Source: Agromyces archimandritae
GTDB taxonomy: Bacteria; Actinomycetota; Actinomycetes; Actinomycetales; Microbacteriaceae
Assembly (NCBI RefSeq): GCF_018024495.1
Contig: NZ_CP071696.1
Span: 2,852,001-2,916,000 of the forward strand
Direction: 5' to 3'
Length of the DNA: 64,000 nucleotides
Both the position numbers and the translations under genes were made by a program. A model generated the notes under the pieces. It saw nothing but the letters and a program-made list of their open reading frames with translations. It was not told where the DNA came from and did not search any database. This document shows positions 14,681 through 21,924 of this stretch, piece after piece (the stretch's first letter is position 1; every line of letters starts with the position of its first letter).

Positions 14681-15618
14681 GCGTGTTGATCAAGAGGAAT
14701 CGATGCTCGATCGGTGAGTCTTGATGGGTGACGCGACAGGAGATCTCTGACGAGGTGTGGTCGGTGATGGAGCCGTTGATGCCGACGGTGACCGGGAGGT
14801 CGCGGCCGTGGACTAATCACCGGCTCAGTGTCGAGGGGATGGCGTGGAAGTACCGCACCGGCGCGCCATGGCGGGACGTCCCGGAGCGGTTCGGGAAGTG
14901 GAACTCGATCTACAAGCGGTTCAACCGGTGGGCCGAGGACGGCACCTGGGAGAAGCTGCTGGCCGAGGTGCAGAAGCAGGCCGACGCCGCCGGGAAGATC
15001 GACTGGGTGGTGTCGATCGACTCGACGATCGCGCGTGTGCATCAGCACGGCGCGACCCTGGCCCGGGACACAGGGGGCTCTGCCGAATCACAAGAATCCG
15101 TGGTTCGAGCCGCCTGATCATGCGATCGGCCGATCCCGCGGCGGGTTGACCACGAAGCTGCATCTGGTCGCCGATGGGCGCGGCAGACCGCTCGGCATGG
15201 TGGTCACCGGCGGGAACGTCAACGACACCACGATGATGACCGCTGTGCTCGACGACATCCGCGTGCCACGTGCGGGGAAGGGCCGACCACGGACCAGGCC
15301 GGCCCGAGTGCTCGCGGACAAGGGGTATCCGTCGAAGGCGAACCGGGCCTGGCTGCGCGAACGCGGAATCGCCGCGACGATCCCCGAACGCGATGACCAG
15401 ATCGCGCACCGCCGCAAGAAGCCCGGCCGGCCGATCGACTTCGGCGACCAGCAGCAGGAGCGATACAAGGGCCGCAACGTCGTCGAACGCTGCTTCAACC
15501 GGCTCAAGCAATGGCGTGGAATCGCGATGCGCTCAGACAAGCTCGCCCGCAACTACCGCGCCGGCATCTGCCTCACCGCGACCCTGATCTGGATCAAGAC
15601 CGACTTGATCAACACGGC
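14680..15618 (+). mobile_element. IS5-family (IS427-like) insertion sequence
   Basis: A 939-bp element. The ends GGCGTGTTGATCAAG (14680-14694) and CTTGATCAACACGGC (15604-15618) form 15-bp inverted repeats with one mismatch. CTAG lies immediately outside both ends (14676-14679 and 15619-15622), fitting the 4-bp CTAG/YTAR target of this family. It contains two overlapping transposase frames on the plus strand, the usual IS427-group arrangement. Confidence 0.88.
14728..15117 (+). CDS. IS5-family transposase, first frame (orfA)
   Basis: A 129-residue frame starting at GTG 14728. The N-terminal DUF4096-type domain (SDEVWSVMEPLMP, RTGAPWRDVPERFGKWNS, VYKRF-like YKRFNRWAEDG) is followed by the first catalytic Asp in VVSIDSTIARVHQHG. 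After ARDTGG it diverges from transposase sequence and ends at TGA 15115-15117, so it is only the front part of the enzyme. The rest lies in another frame beginning around 15074. Confidence 0.85.
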   Translation: MTRQEISDEVWSVMEPLMPTVTGRSRPWTNHRLSVEGMAWKYRTGAPWRDVPERFGKWNSIYKRFNRWAEDGTWEKLLAEVQKQADAAGKIDWVVSIDSTIARVHQHGATLARDTGGSAESQESVVRAA

Positions 15619-15622
15619 CTAG
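15074..15622 (+). CDS. IS5-family transposase, second frame (orfB), read by frameshift
   Basis: The catalytic remainder of the transposase: GALPNHKNPWFEPPDHAIGR, RSRGGLTTKLHLVADG, the second Asp in VLADKGYPSK, and the Y-2-R-3-E-6-K signature YKGRNVVERCFNRLK. It has no start of its own at this point. It lies +1 (equivalently -2) relative to orfA, and the switch falls in ACAGGGGGCTCTG (15070-15082). The stop TAG (15620-15622) is in the flanking CTAG target, not in the element. The coordinate given as start is the first codon after the presumed shift. Confidence 0.75.
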   Translation, partial: GALPNHKNPWFEPPDHAIGRSRGGLTTKLHLVADGRGRPLGMVVTGGNVNDTTMMTAVLDDIRVPRAGKGRPRTRPARVLADKGYPSKANRAWLRERGIAATIPERDDQIAHRRKKPGRPIDFGDQQQERYKGRNVVERCFNRLKQWRGIAMRSDKLARNYRAGICLTATLIWIKTDLINTA

Positions 15623-16662
15623 GGCCGCACGCCCTCCGCAAGCCACCGGATGACGCCGGCCGCGGGGCCGGCGGGGGCGCTGCGCCACCCGGTTCCCGCC
15701 CAGAGGTGGAGGCGGTCGGCGTCTCCGGCCGCGCCGGCGGCCTGACGGAGCGGGCTGGTGAGATGGTGGACGGCCGGGTACGCGGTCGGTGCGGATGCGC
15801 CGTGCCGTTCGGCGAATCCGTTCCGCAGTGCGCGGGCGGGCCGGCCGGTGAACGCGCGCGTCAGCACCGTCTCGGTGAACGCGGGGTCGGCGAGCGCTCG
15901 CGCGTGGGTCGGGGAGGTGCCGGCCTCGTCGGTGCGGAGCAGGAGGGTGCCGACGGCGACGCCGTGCGCCCCGGCATCCATCAGACGGCGGACGGCGGCC
16001 GGCCCGTCCACGCCGCCTGCCGCGATCACGGGGAGGCCGACGGCGTCCAGCACACGGCGGACGAGGGCCGCCGTGTCGCCCGGCTCGGGATCGCGGGCCG
16101 GGTCGAAGGTCGCGCTGTGGCCGCCGGCATCGAATCCCTGCACGACCAGGCCGTCGACTCCGGCATCCCGTGCCGCTTCGGCCTCGGCCGGGGTCGTGAC
16201 GCTGGCGAGCACACGGCTTCCCGCGGCCTGGAGGCCTGCGATGTCCGCGGGTGCGGGCAGTCCGAAGGTGAGGGAGACGAGCGGAGCGGGACGGTCGAGG
16301 AGCAGCGCGAGCTTCTCGGCCCATCGGTCGTCGTCGGCGACGGGGGAGGGATTCGGCTCGAGCCCGTACTGCGCCGCCTCGCCGCGCACCTCTTCGGCGT
16401 ACGCCGCGAAGGCGGCGTCATCCACGGGCTGGTCCGAGGGGACGAACAGGTTGACGCCGAACCCGACGCCGATCCCGCGGACCGCTTCGATTTCGGCCGC
16501 GAGCGCTTCGGAGGTCTTGTAGCCGCCGGCGAGGAACGGGAAGCCGCCCGCCGACGCGACCGCCCGAGCCAGCGCGACCGTCGACGGCCCGCCGGCCATC
16601 GGGGCCGCCGCGATCGGCAGCGGTGAGGTCAGCAGCGGATCGGGCTCGGGGCGCCCGTACAT
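15619..16662 (-). CDS. Nitronate monooxygenase family FMN protein
   Basis: A 347-residue TIM-barrel flavoprotein of the nitronate monooxygenase/2-nitropropane dioxygenase family. Visible signatures are the opening PIAAAPMAGGPST, FLAGGYKT, VNLFVP, VVQGFDAGGHSA (with the conserved active-site His) and VIAAGGVDGPAAV followed by GAHGVAVGTLLL. Family members oxidise alkyl nitronates such as propionate-3-nitronate. ATG 16662 overlaps the stop of arr by one base (TGATG), so the two are co-translated. The stop TAG lies in the CTAG target of the IS5-like element; the insertion left the protein length unchanged. Confidence 0.88.
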   Translation of the reverse strand: MYGRPEPDPLLTSPLPIAAAPMAGGPSTVALARAVASAGGFPFLAGGYKTSEALAAEIEAVRGIGVGFGVNLFVPSDQPVDDAAFAAYAEEVRGEAAQYGLEPNPSPVADDDRWAEKLALLLDRPAPLVSLTFGLPAPADIAGLQAAGSRVLASVTTPAEAEAARDAGVDGLVVQGFDAGGHSATFDPARDPEPGDTAALVRRVLDAVGLPVIAAGGVDGPAAVRRLMDAGAHGVAVGTLLLRTDEAGTSPTHARALADPAFTETVLTRAFTGRPARALRNGFAERHGASAPTAYPAVHHLTSPLRQAAGAAGDADRLHLWAGTGWRSAPAGPAAGVIRWLAEGVRP

Positions 16663-17081
16663 CAGTTGATGATCTCGGCGTTGCTCTCGTGCAGGGCGGT
16701 GAGGCGCTCCCGCCAGGTCTCGAGCGCCTCAGAGCTCAGCCGGGTCCAGTCCGCGACCTCCTCGACGACGAGGAGCGGCGCGCTCGTCCGGTAGGAGCGG
16801 GTCGGGTTGCCGGGGAACTTCTTGTCGGTGACGTTCGGGTCGTTCTCGTACGACCCCGTGGGTTCGACGAGGTAGACGTGCGGTTCGGAGCCGTCGGCCC
16901 CGAGCATCGCGGCGATCTCCGCGGCGAGGCCCGCGCCGTCGCGGAGGGCCGTGAAGTAGACGTGGTTCATGATGATCTCGGGCCGGTAGTTCGACGGATG
17001 CCCCGCCGCGGCATGATCGCCGGGCCGCAGCACCGCCCGGGTGCCGTGGAAGAACGGGCCGTCGTCGAGTGGATCCGCCAT
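16662..17081 (-). CDS. arr: Rifampin ADP-ribosyltransferase Arr
   Basis: A 139-residue Arr enzyme, which inactivates rifamycins by ADP-ribosylating the ansa-chain hydroxyl using NAD. Nearly full signatures are seen: GPFFHGTRAVLRPGD, SNYRPEIIMNHVYFTA, VYLVEPTGSYENDPNVTD, DKKFPGNPTRSYR and VADWTRLSSEAL. The H-Y-D active-site set corresponds to H12, Y42 and D81. Length is normal for the family. It is translationally coupled to the nitronate monooxygenase downstream. No strong Shine-Dalgarno precedes ATG 17081. Chromosomal arr genes are common in environmental actinobacteria, so this is probably intrinsic rather than newly acquired. Confidence 0.92.
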   Translation of the reverse strand: MADPLDDGPFFHGTRAVLRPGDHAAAGHPSNYRPEIIMNHVYFTALRDGAGLAAEIAAMLGADGSEPHVYLVEPTGSYENDPNVTDKKFPGNPTRSYRTSAPLLVVEEVADWTRLSSEALETWRERLTALHESNAEIIN

Positions 17082-17173
17082 CGCAGCAGTCTCGCACGCT
17101 CCGGCGCGGATGCGCCCGGAACCCAGGCGCTGTTCGCGCCCTTCCCGATGGCCTGAGCCCGGACACCCGGCGG

Positions 17174-17212
17174 AGGCGGATCGGCGACCCCGGACGGGGA
17201 GCCGATCCGCCT
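17174..17212 (-). terminator. Hairpin terminator downstream of the RidA gene
   Basis: AGGCGGATCGGC (17174-17185) pairs perfectly with GCCGATCCGCCT (17201-17212), 12 bp with a 15-base loop. It lies between the RidA stop (17234) and arr start (17081). There is no clear T-run on the minus strand. Confidence 0.6.
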
Positions 17213-17233
17213 CTCGGTGTGTGGATAGTCGGT

Positions 17234-17635
17234 TCAGCGCATGACGGCGGCGACGGCGCCGATCTCCACGAGCGCGCCGGGCACCCCGAGACGGGCGACG
17301 AAGGCGGCCGTGACGAGCGGCGGCTCCTCGGCGGCGATCTTCGCGGCGATCGCGCCGTACGCGGCGCCGATATCGGTGCCGTCGGCGAGCAGTACCGTCC
17401 ACTGCACCACATCGGCGAGCCCGGCGCCTGCCGCTTCGAGGGCGGTACCCGCGTTCTGCAGCGCACGGAGCGCCTGCTCGGCGACATCGCCCTCGCCGAC
17501 GAGGCGGCCCTCGGCATCCACCGCGTTCTGGCCGCCGACGTAGACCGTCGTCGCCCCCGGCGGAACGACGGCGACATGGCTGAAGGCCGGGCTGTACACG
17601 AGGCCCGCGGGCCTCAGGCGCTGGATCTCTTCCAT
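17234..17635 (-). CDS. RidA (YjgF/UK114) family protein
   Basis: A 133-residue RidA-family protein with the typical core VYVGGQNAVDAEGRLVGEGD, AEQALRALQNAGTALEAAG, VVQWTVLLADG and PPLVTAAFVARLGVPGALVE. RidA proteins hydrolyse reactive enamine/imine intermediates released by PLP enzymes. The classical Arg of the C-terminal motif (usually R-V-A/E) is represented by ARLGVPGALVEIG, so it may belong to a RidA subfamily rather than to archetypal RidA. Start ATG 17635; a 12-bp hairpin terminator follows. It stands alone between arr and the acyltransferase. Confidence 0.85.
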   Translation of the reverse strand: MEEIQRLRPAGLVYSPAFSHVAVVPPGATTVYVGGQNAVDAEGRLVGEGDVAEQALRALQNAGTALEAAGAGLADVVQWTVLLADGTDIGAAYGAIAAKIAAEEPPLVTAAFVARLGVPGALVEIGAVAAVMR

Positions 17636-17706
17636 GCGCGCATCATCCCACCGGCCGCCGACATTCCTCCGGGAGCGTGCGAATCCGCCGGGCAGCCCGC
17701 TGGGCT

Positions 17707-18303
17707 TCAGGGGCGCGAGCTGACCGCCGGAACCGGTGCGTCCTCGGCGCTGAGCCGCGGCTCGCGGCGGAACTCCGGGCGCAGCCCGGCCTTGTCGGCG
17801 TAGAACGCGCGGATCCGATCCATGTCGGCGCGCACATCGCCGCTCAGCTCGAACGTCGGCCCGAGCCCGGTGGTCATGGTCGTGCGGTCGACGTAGCCGA
17901 GCGTGACCGGCATCCCGGCCTCCTGCGCGATGCGGAAGAAGCCGGACTTCCAGTTGCCGGTCGCCCGGCGCGTGCCGTCCGGGGTGACGACGAGGCCGAA
18001 GACCTCGCCGGAGCGGATGCGGCCGAGGACCTCGTCGACGACCCGCGAGGGGTCGTCGCGGTCGACGGGGATGCCGCCGAGGGCGCGCATGATCGGCCCG
18101 CGCCAGCCGGCGAACAGGCTCTTCTTGCCGAGCCAGCGGATGGGGATCTCGAGCCGCCAGGCGATGGCGAGCATGAGCACGAAATCCCAGTTGGAGGTGT
18201 GCGGGGCGCCGATGAGCACGGTGGGGCGGGTCGGCGCGGGTTCGCTGCGAAGCGTCCACCGACTGCACGCCCAGAAGACACGGGAAAAGAGTCGACGGAA
18301 CAT
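17707..18303 (-). CDS. 1-acylglycerol-3-phosphate acyltransferase (PlsC) family protein
   Basis: A 198-residue acyltransferase. The catalytic H-x4-D motif is PHTSNWDF, followed by IRWLGKKSLF, the third motif GGIPVDRDD, and VVTPDGTRR in the place of the EGT block. Proteins like this acylate lysophosphatidate or similar acceptors at the inner membrane. I chose ATG 18303, preceded by GGTGGG; an in-frame ATG at 18342 (MQETPYPP...) is possible. The C-terminal 20 residues are low-complexity. Convergence or operon with neighbours is not obvious; it follows the SDR gene by about 130 bases. Confidence 0.8.
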   Translation of the reverse strand: MFRRLFSRVFWACSRWTLRSEPAPTRPTVLIGAPHTSNWDFVLMLAIAWRLEIPIRWLGKKSLFAGWRGPIMRALGGIPVDRDDPSRVVDEVLGRIRSGEVFGLVVTPDGTRRATGNWKSGFFRIAQEAGMPVTLGYVDRTTMTTGLGPTFELSGDVRADMDRIRAFYADKAGLRPEFRREPRLSAEDAPVPAVSSRP

Positions 18304-18435
18304 CAACCCACCGTATGCGGGAGGGTATGGCGTTTCCTGCATATGCCGGTTCACCTGCCGCCTCAGCGGCCGGGTCAGCTCCCCGGTACGGCGGGTGCGG
18401 ATGCCGGTGCGCCCCGGCATCCGCACCCGGCATGC

Positions 18436-19188
18436 TCAGGTGAGCTTGATGGATCCGCCGTCGGCCATGATCGTCTGGCCGGTCACGTACTGCGAGGCCT
18501 CGCTTGCGAGGAAGACGACGACGGGGGCGATGTCGTCCTTCGGGTCGCCGAGGCGGCCGAGCGGCACGCCGTCGACGACCTCCCGGTATTCGGCGGGGAA
18601 CGCCTCGGCCCACTGCGCGATGCCCGGGGTGAGGGCGATGGGCGAGACGAGGTTCACACGGATGCCGTCGGCGGCCCATTCGTTGGCGGCGACGCGGGTG
18701 ATCGCGCGGATGCCCTCCTTCGCGGCCGCATAGGTGACCTGGTTCGGCAGGCCCTTGATGCCGGCGCCGGAGGCGAAGTTCACGATCGCGCCGCGGGTCT
18801 TCACGAGTTCGGGGTAGGCGGCCTGCATGAGATGGAAGGTCGCCATCATGCCGGTGCCGAGCGAGAGGTCCCACATCTCCTGCGTGGTCTCGACGATCGG
18901 GGCCTGCTTGGAGGCGTGCGCGTTGTTGACCAGGGCGTCGAGGCGGCCGAACCGTTCGACGGCGGCCGCGACGATCGCCGGCGCGTTCTCGGCGACGGCG
19001 ATGTCGGAGCGGAGGTAGGCGGCGTCGCGGCCGTCGGCGAGCTCTGCGACGAGGGCTTCGCCGGCTTCCTGCGGGACGATGTCGACGACGAGGACCTTCG
19101 CGCCCTCGTCGAGGAAGCGGCGGACGATGCCCTGGCCGATGCCGCCGGCGCCGCCGGTGATGATGGCGACCTTGTGTTCGAGTTGCAC
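18436..19188 (-). CDS. Short-chain dehydrogenase/reductase (SDR)
   Basis: A 250-residue classical SDR. Cofactor motif TGGAGGIG (near residues 11-18) and VVDIVPQEAG (D at the end of the second strand, favouring NAD), NNAHA in place of NNAG, catalytic Ser in NFASGAGIKG and YAAAK as the YxxxK pair. The C-terminus QTIMADGGSIKLT is typical of the family. The substrate is unknown; glucose dehydrogenase-like or 3-oxoacyl reductases are closest by eye. GTG 19188 has AGGAG upstream. The tetR-like gene 45 bases upstream is co-oriented and probably regulates it. Confidence 0.85.
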   Translation of the reverse strand: MQLEHKVAIITGGAGGIGQGIVRRFLDEGAKVLVVDIVPQEAGEALVAELADGRDAAYLRSDIAVAENAPAIVAAAVERFGRLDALVNNAHASKQAPIVETTQEMWDLSLGTGMMATFHLMQAAYPELVKTRGAIVNFASGAGIKGLPNQVTYAAAKEGIRAITRVAANEWAADGIRVNLVSPIALTPGIAQWAEAFPAEYREVVDGVPLGRLGDPKDDIAPVVVFLASEASQYVTGQTIMADGGSIKLT

Positions 19189-19233
19189 GGTGTTTCTCCT
19201 TGTTCCGCCGGGCGGGGCCCGGGACGTGTCCGG

Positions 19234-19854
19234 TCAGGCCGGGGCGGCCAGGCCTGCGATGAGGTGTTCGACGGTGGATGCCAGGGCCGCGGCTCCGGAT
19301 GCCTCGCCGATGCCGCGAGCACGGAGGGCCGCGGTGCGGGGGCGGGCGGATGCCTCGGGTGCGTCGGAGGGGTAGGCCACGACGGCGTCGGCGCCGGGGC
19401 CGAAGACGATGTCGGCCATGCCGATGGATGCCGCCGAGACGCCGAGGACGGCATCGACGGCGGTCTCGGCGGAGAGCCCGCCGGCCTCGAGGGCTTCGAG
19501 GAGCCGTTCGGTGCGGTCGCGGCCGGCGAGGTCGAGGAGCCGGCCGGGGGCGATGACGATGCCGAGGAGCCACGGGTGCGCGCGGAAGGACGCCCAGATC
19601 GACTGCGACATGCGGCGGAGCATGTCGGCCCAGCCGGCCTCGCCGTCCGGGAGCAGCGGTCGTTCGCGGGCGACGGCGGCGCCCATCGCGGCCAGCAGCC
19701 CGTCGCGGTCGCCGACGTGGCGGTAGAGGGCCATCGCGGTGACGTCGAGTTCGCCGGCGACGCGACGCATGGTCACCGCCTCGAGGCCTTCGCGGTCGGC
19801 GATGCCGATCGCGCATGCGGCGATCGCCGACGGATCGAGCGCACGACGGGTCAT
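19234..19854 (-). CDS. TetR-family transcriptional regulator
   Basis: A 206-residue TetR protein. The N-terminal HTH spans about residues 8-52 (AIAACAIGIADREGLEAVTM, then RRVAGELDVTAMALYRHVGDR). The ligand-binding half shows the TetR_C pattern common in actinobacteria (WADMLRRMSQSIWASFRAHP, LEALEAGGLSAETAVDAVLG). A perfect 15-bp palindrome lies directly against the ATG, between this gene and the divergent AAA ATPase, and is the likely operator. It may control itself, the SDR downstream and the ATPase. The ligand is unknown. Confidence 0.88.
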   Translation of the reverse strand: MTRRALDPSAIAACAIGIADREGLEAVTMRRVAGELDVTAMALYRHVGDRDGLLAAMGAAVARERPLLPDGEAGWADMLRRMSQSIWASFRAHPWLLGIVIAPGRLLDLAGRDRTERLLEALEAGGLSAETAVDAVLGVSAASIGMADIVFGPGADAVVAYPSDAPEASARPRTAALRARGIGEASGAAALASTVEHLIAGLAAPA

Positions 19855-19869
19855 GTATACAGTGTATAC
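19855..19869. promoter_or_regulatory. TetR operator palindrome
   Basis: GTATACAGTGTATAC: half-sites GTATACA and TGTATAC around one central G, perfectly symmetric, immediately upstream of the tetR ATG (19854). It contains TATACA hexamers on both strands that can act as -10 elements, so repressor binding would block polymerase directly; on the minus strand the message would begin at or near the start codon. Confidence 0.7.
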
Positions 19870-19926
19870 CCGAGGGCGCGCGGACGGCGCGGGCGCCTGC
19901 ACGGCATCCATCGCTCGGCTCTCCGC

Positions 19927-21381
19927 GTGGATGCCGAGCAGCAGCGCTTCATCGAAACCTTCCGCCTCTTCCTCGATGAGGTCGCGCGCAGTGCGCGACC
20001 CTCGAGACGCACGCCGCTCGGCGAACTCGTCGCCGAACATCTGGGCGCCGATCCCGAGCAGCTGCCCGTCGTCGCCGAGGCCGTCGCCTCCCACCGCTAC
20101 GCCGACGTCGACGTCGCCCTCGAGGAGCTCGCCGAGGGAGGCCGGGTCGTCGGAGTCACCGGCGGCCAGATGCGCCAGCACGAACCGTTCCCCGCGCTGC
20201 TCCGACATGAGCACGTCGCATTCGGCGTCGGACCCGTCGACTACACCGAGCTCACCGTCGGCCCTGGGCAACGCCGGCAGGCGATCGGCATGGGCGTGCG
20301 CCTCTTCGCCCACGACGGCGCCCCGATCGCCGTGCTGCAGCGCGAGGCCGCCCCGCAGTACGGCCGCGAATCGGCCGCAGTCGAGGTCGTCGCGGGCGAT
20401 CCGGGCATCGCCGCATCCTTCCTCACCGCCCTCCGCGAGCGCATGCTCGAGCGCAGCGTGCTGCGCGGCAAGGTGGTCTCGTTCGAGGGCAGCGCCTTCG
20501 GACATCAGGGGCTCGGCGTCGTCTTCCACGAGCGACCGACGGTCCCGGCCGACGACGTCGTGCTGCCCGAAGGGACGATGGAGGCCGTCACCGCCCAGGC
20601 GCTCGACATCACCCGCCTCGCGCCGCGGCTGACGGCAGCCGGCCGGCACCTGAAGCGCGGGATCCTGCTCTACGGCCCGCCCGGCACCGGCAAAACCCTC
20701 ACCGTCAGGCACCTCATCGGGCGGGCCGAGGGCGTCACGACCGTGCTGCTGACCGGCGCCGGCATCGCCAACATCCGCGAAGCCGCTGAGCTCGCCCGCA
20801 CCATGCAGCCGGCGCTCGTCGTGCTCGAGGACGTGGACCTCGTCGCCATGGACCGCGGCATGGCGGCCGGACCGCAGCCGCTCCTCTTCGCCGTCCTCGA
20901 CGCCCTCGACGGCCTCGACGGGGACGCCGATGTCGCCTTCGTGCTCACCACCAACCGGGTCGAAGTGCTCGAACCGGCCCTGGCCGAGCGGCCAGGGCGC
21001 GTCGACCTCGCCGTCGAGATCCCGCTGCCGGCCCGCGACGAGCGGCGCAGGCTGTTCGATCGGTACGCGCGCGGCACCGCGTTCTCGGCGGATGCCGTGC
21101 GCGCCGCCGCCGACCGGGCCGAAGGCACCACAGGCTCCTTCGCGAAAGAGCTCATGCGGCGCGCGACGCTCACGGCCGCGCAGGAGGAACGCGACGCGGT
21201 CGACGCGGACCTGGAGGCCGCCCTCGACGAGCTGCTGGACGCGGAGGCGGCGCTCGGCCGCAGACTGCTCGGCGGTACGGGCGGCGAGCCCGGGCAGGCC
21301 GGTTCGGCGGACCCGGGCAGCAGCGCACCCGGGGCGTTCGTCGGCCGACGACAGGGCTACCGCAGCATCATGCCGGGATAG
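19927..21381 (+). CDS. AAA-family ATPase with an uncharacterised N-terminal domain
   Basis: A 484-residue protein. Residues 245-400 are a classical AAA module: Walker A GPPGTGKT (250-257), Walker B VVLEDVD (298-304), sensor-1 LTTNRVE and the second-region ERPGRVDLAVEIPLP. Residues 1-240 do not match any family I can name; they hold VDYTELTVGPG and YGRESAAVEVVAGDPG segments and probably a substrate-recognition fold. Such ATPases remodel proteins or complexes, but no partner gene is adjacent. GTG 19927 is the first usable in-frame start after the divergent promoter and lacks a strong ribosome site. The C-terminus is Gly/Ser-rich and disordered. Confidence 0.75.
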   Translation: MDAEQQRFIETFRLFLDEVARSARPSRRTPLGELVAEHLGADPEQLPVVAEAVASHRYADVDVALEELAEGGRVVGVTGGQMRQHEPFPALLRHEHVAFGVGPVDYTELTVGPGQRRQAIGMGVRLFAHDGAPIAVLQREAAPQYGRESAAVEVVAGDPGIAASFLTALRERMLERSVLRGKVVSFEGSAFGHQGLGVVFHERPTVPADDVVLPEGTMEAVTAQALDITRLAPRLTAAGRHLKRGILLYGPPGTGKTLTVRHLIGRAEGVTTVLLTGAGIANIREAAELARTMQPALVVLEDVDLVAMDRGMAAGPQPLLFAVLDALDGLDGDADVAFVLTTNRVEVLEPALAERPGRVDLAVEIPLPARDERRRLFDRYARGTAFSADAVRAAADRAEGTTGSFAKELMRRATLTAAQEERDAVDADLEAALDELLDAEAALGRRLLGGTGGEPGQAGSADPGSSAPGAFVGRRQGYRSIMPG

Positions 21382-21399
21382 CGGGCAGCCCGGAGCCGC

Positions 21400-21822
21400 T
21401 CAGCCGGTCGCGCGCACGAAGCCCGCGTCGCCGAGGCGCCCCTCGGCCGCGGCGACGAAGGCCTGCGCGGCCGTCGCGTTGCGCGCCGGCATCCGGCAGC
21501 GGAACCGCCGGCGCGGCGAGCCGGCGAGCGGCGGCACCTCGACGTCGAAGCCGTGGCCGAGCTCCTCGGCGAGGAGGCCGGCCAGACGGTTGCCCTCGTG
21601 GGCGAAGCGGCGGGCGATCTCGGCGGAACGCCACCGACGGGTTTCGTCGACGGCGAGCCGATAGTCGGCCGCCCAGGAGCGCAGCGAATCGATGAGCGCC
21701 TCGCCGAGTCGGGTGTCTTCGTACGCGATCGGGGTCGACAGCCAGAGCGCGCTCACGGTGGAGCCGGGGTGGAGCCGGACGACACGGGTCCCGACCTCGT
21801 CTTCGAGTTCGTTGTTCGTCAT
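21400..21822 (-). CDS. Conserved-looking hypothetical protein
   Basis: A 140-residue soluble protein. The first half contains VGTRVVRLHPGSTVSALW and STPIAYEDTRLGEALIDSLR; the second has WRSAEIARRFAHEGNRLAGL, HGFDVEVPPLAG and ARNATAAQAFVAAAEGRLGD. There is no signal peptide or membrane helix. I do not recognise a family. Start ATG 21822 was chosen from the position of the coding pattern; the longer upstream frame runs antisense to the Fpg gene. It lies 18 bases from the AAA ATPase stop, convergent. Confidence 0.55.
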   Translation of the reverse strand: MTNNELEDEVGTRVVRLHPGSTVSALWLSTPIAYEDTRLGEALIDSLRSWAADYRLAVDETRRWRSAEIARRFAHEGNRLAGLLAEELGHGFDVEVPPLAGSPRRRFRCRMPARNATAAQAFVAAAEGRLGDAGFVRATG

Positions 21823-21924
21823 GAGGTGGGACCTTACGCCAGTCTCGAGGATGCCGCAGCTTCGGCGTGGACGGATGTCTCCGCGTGACGTACGGATGTC
21901 GGCGGCCGCTGCCACGATGGATCC

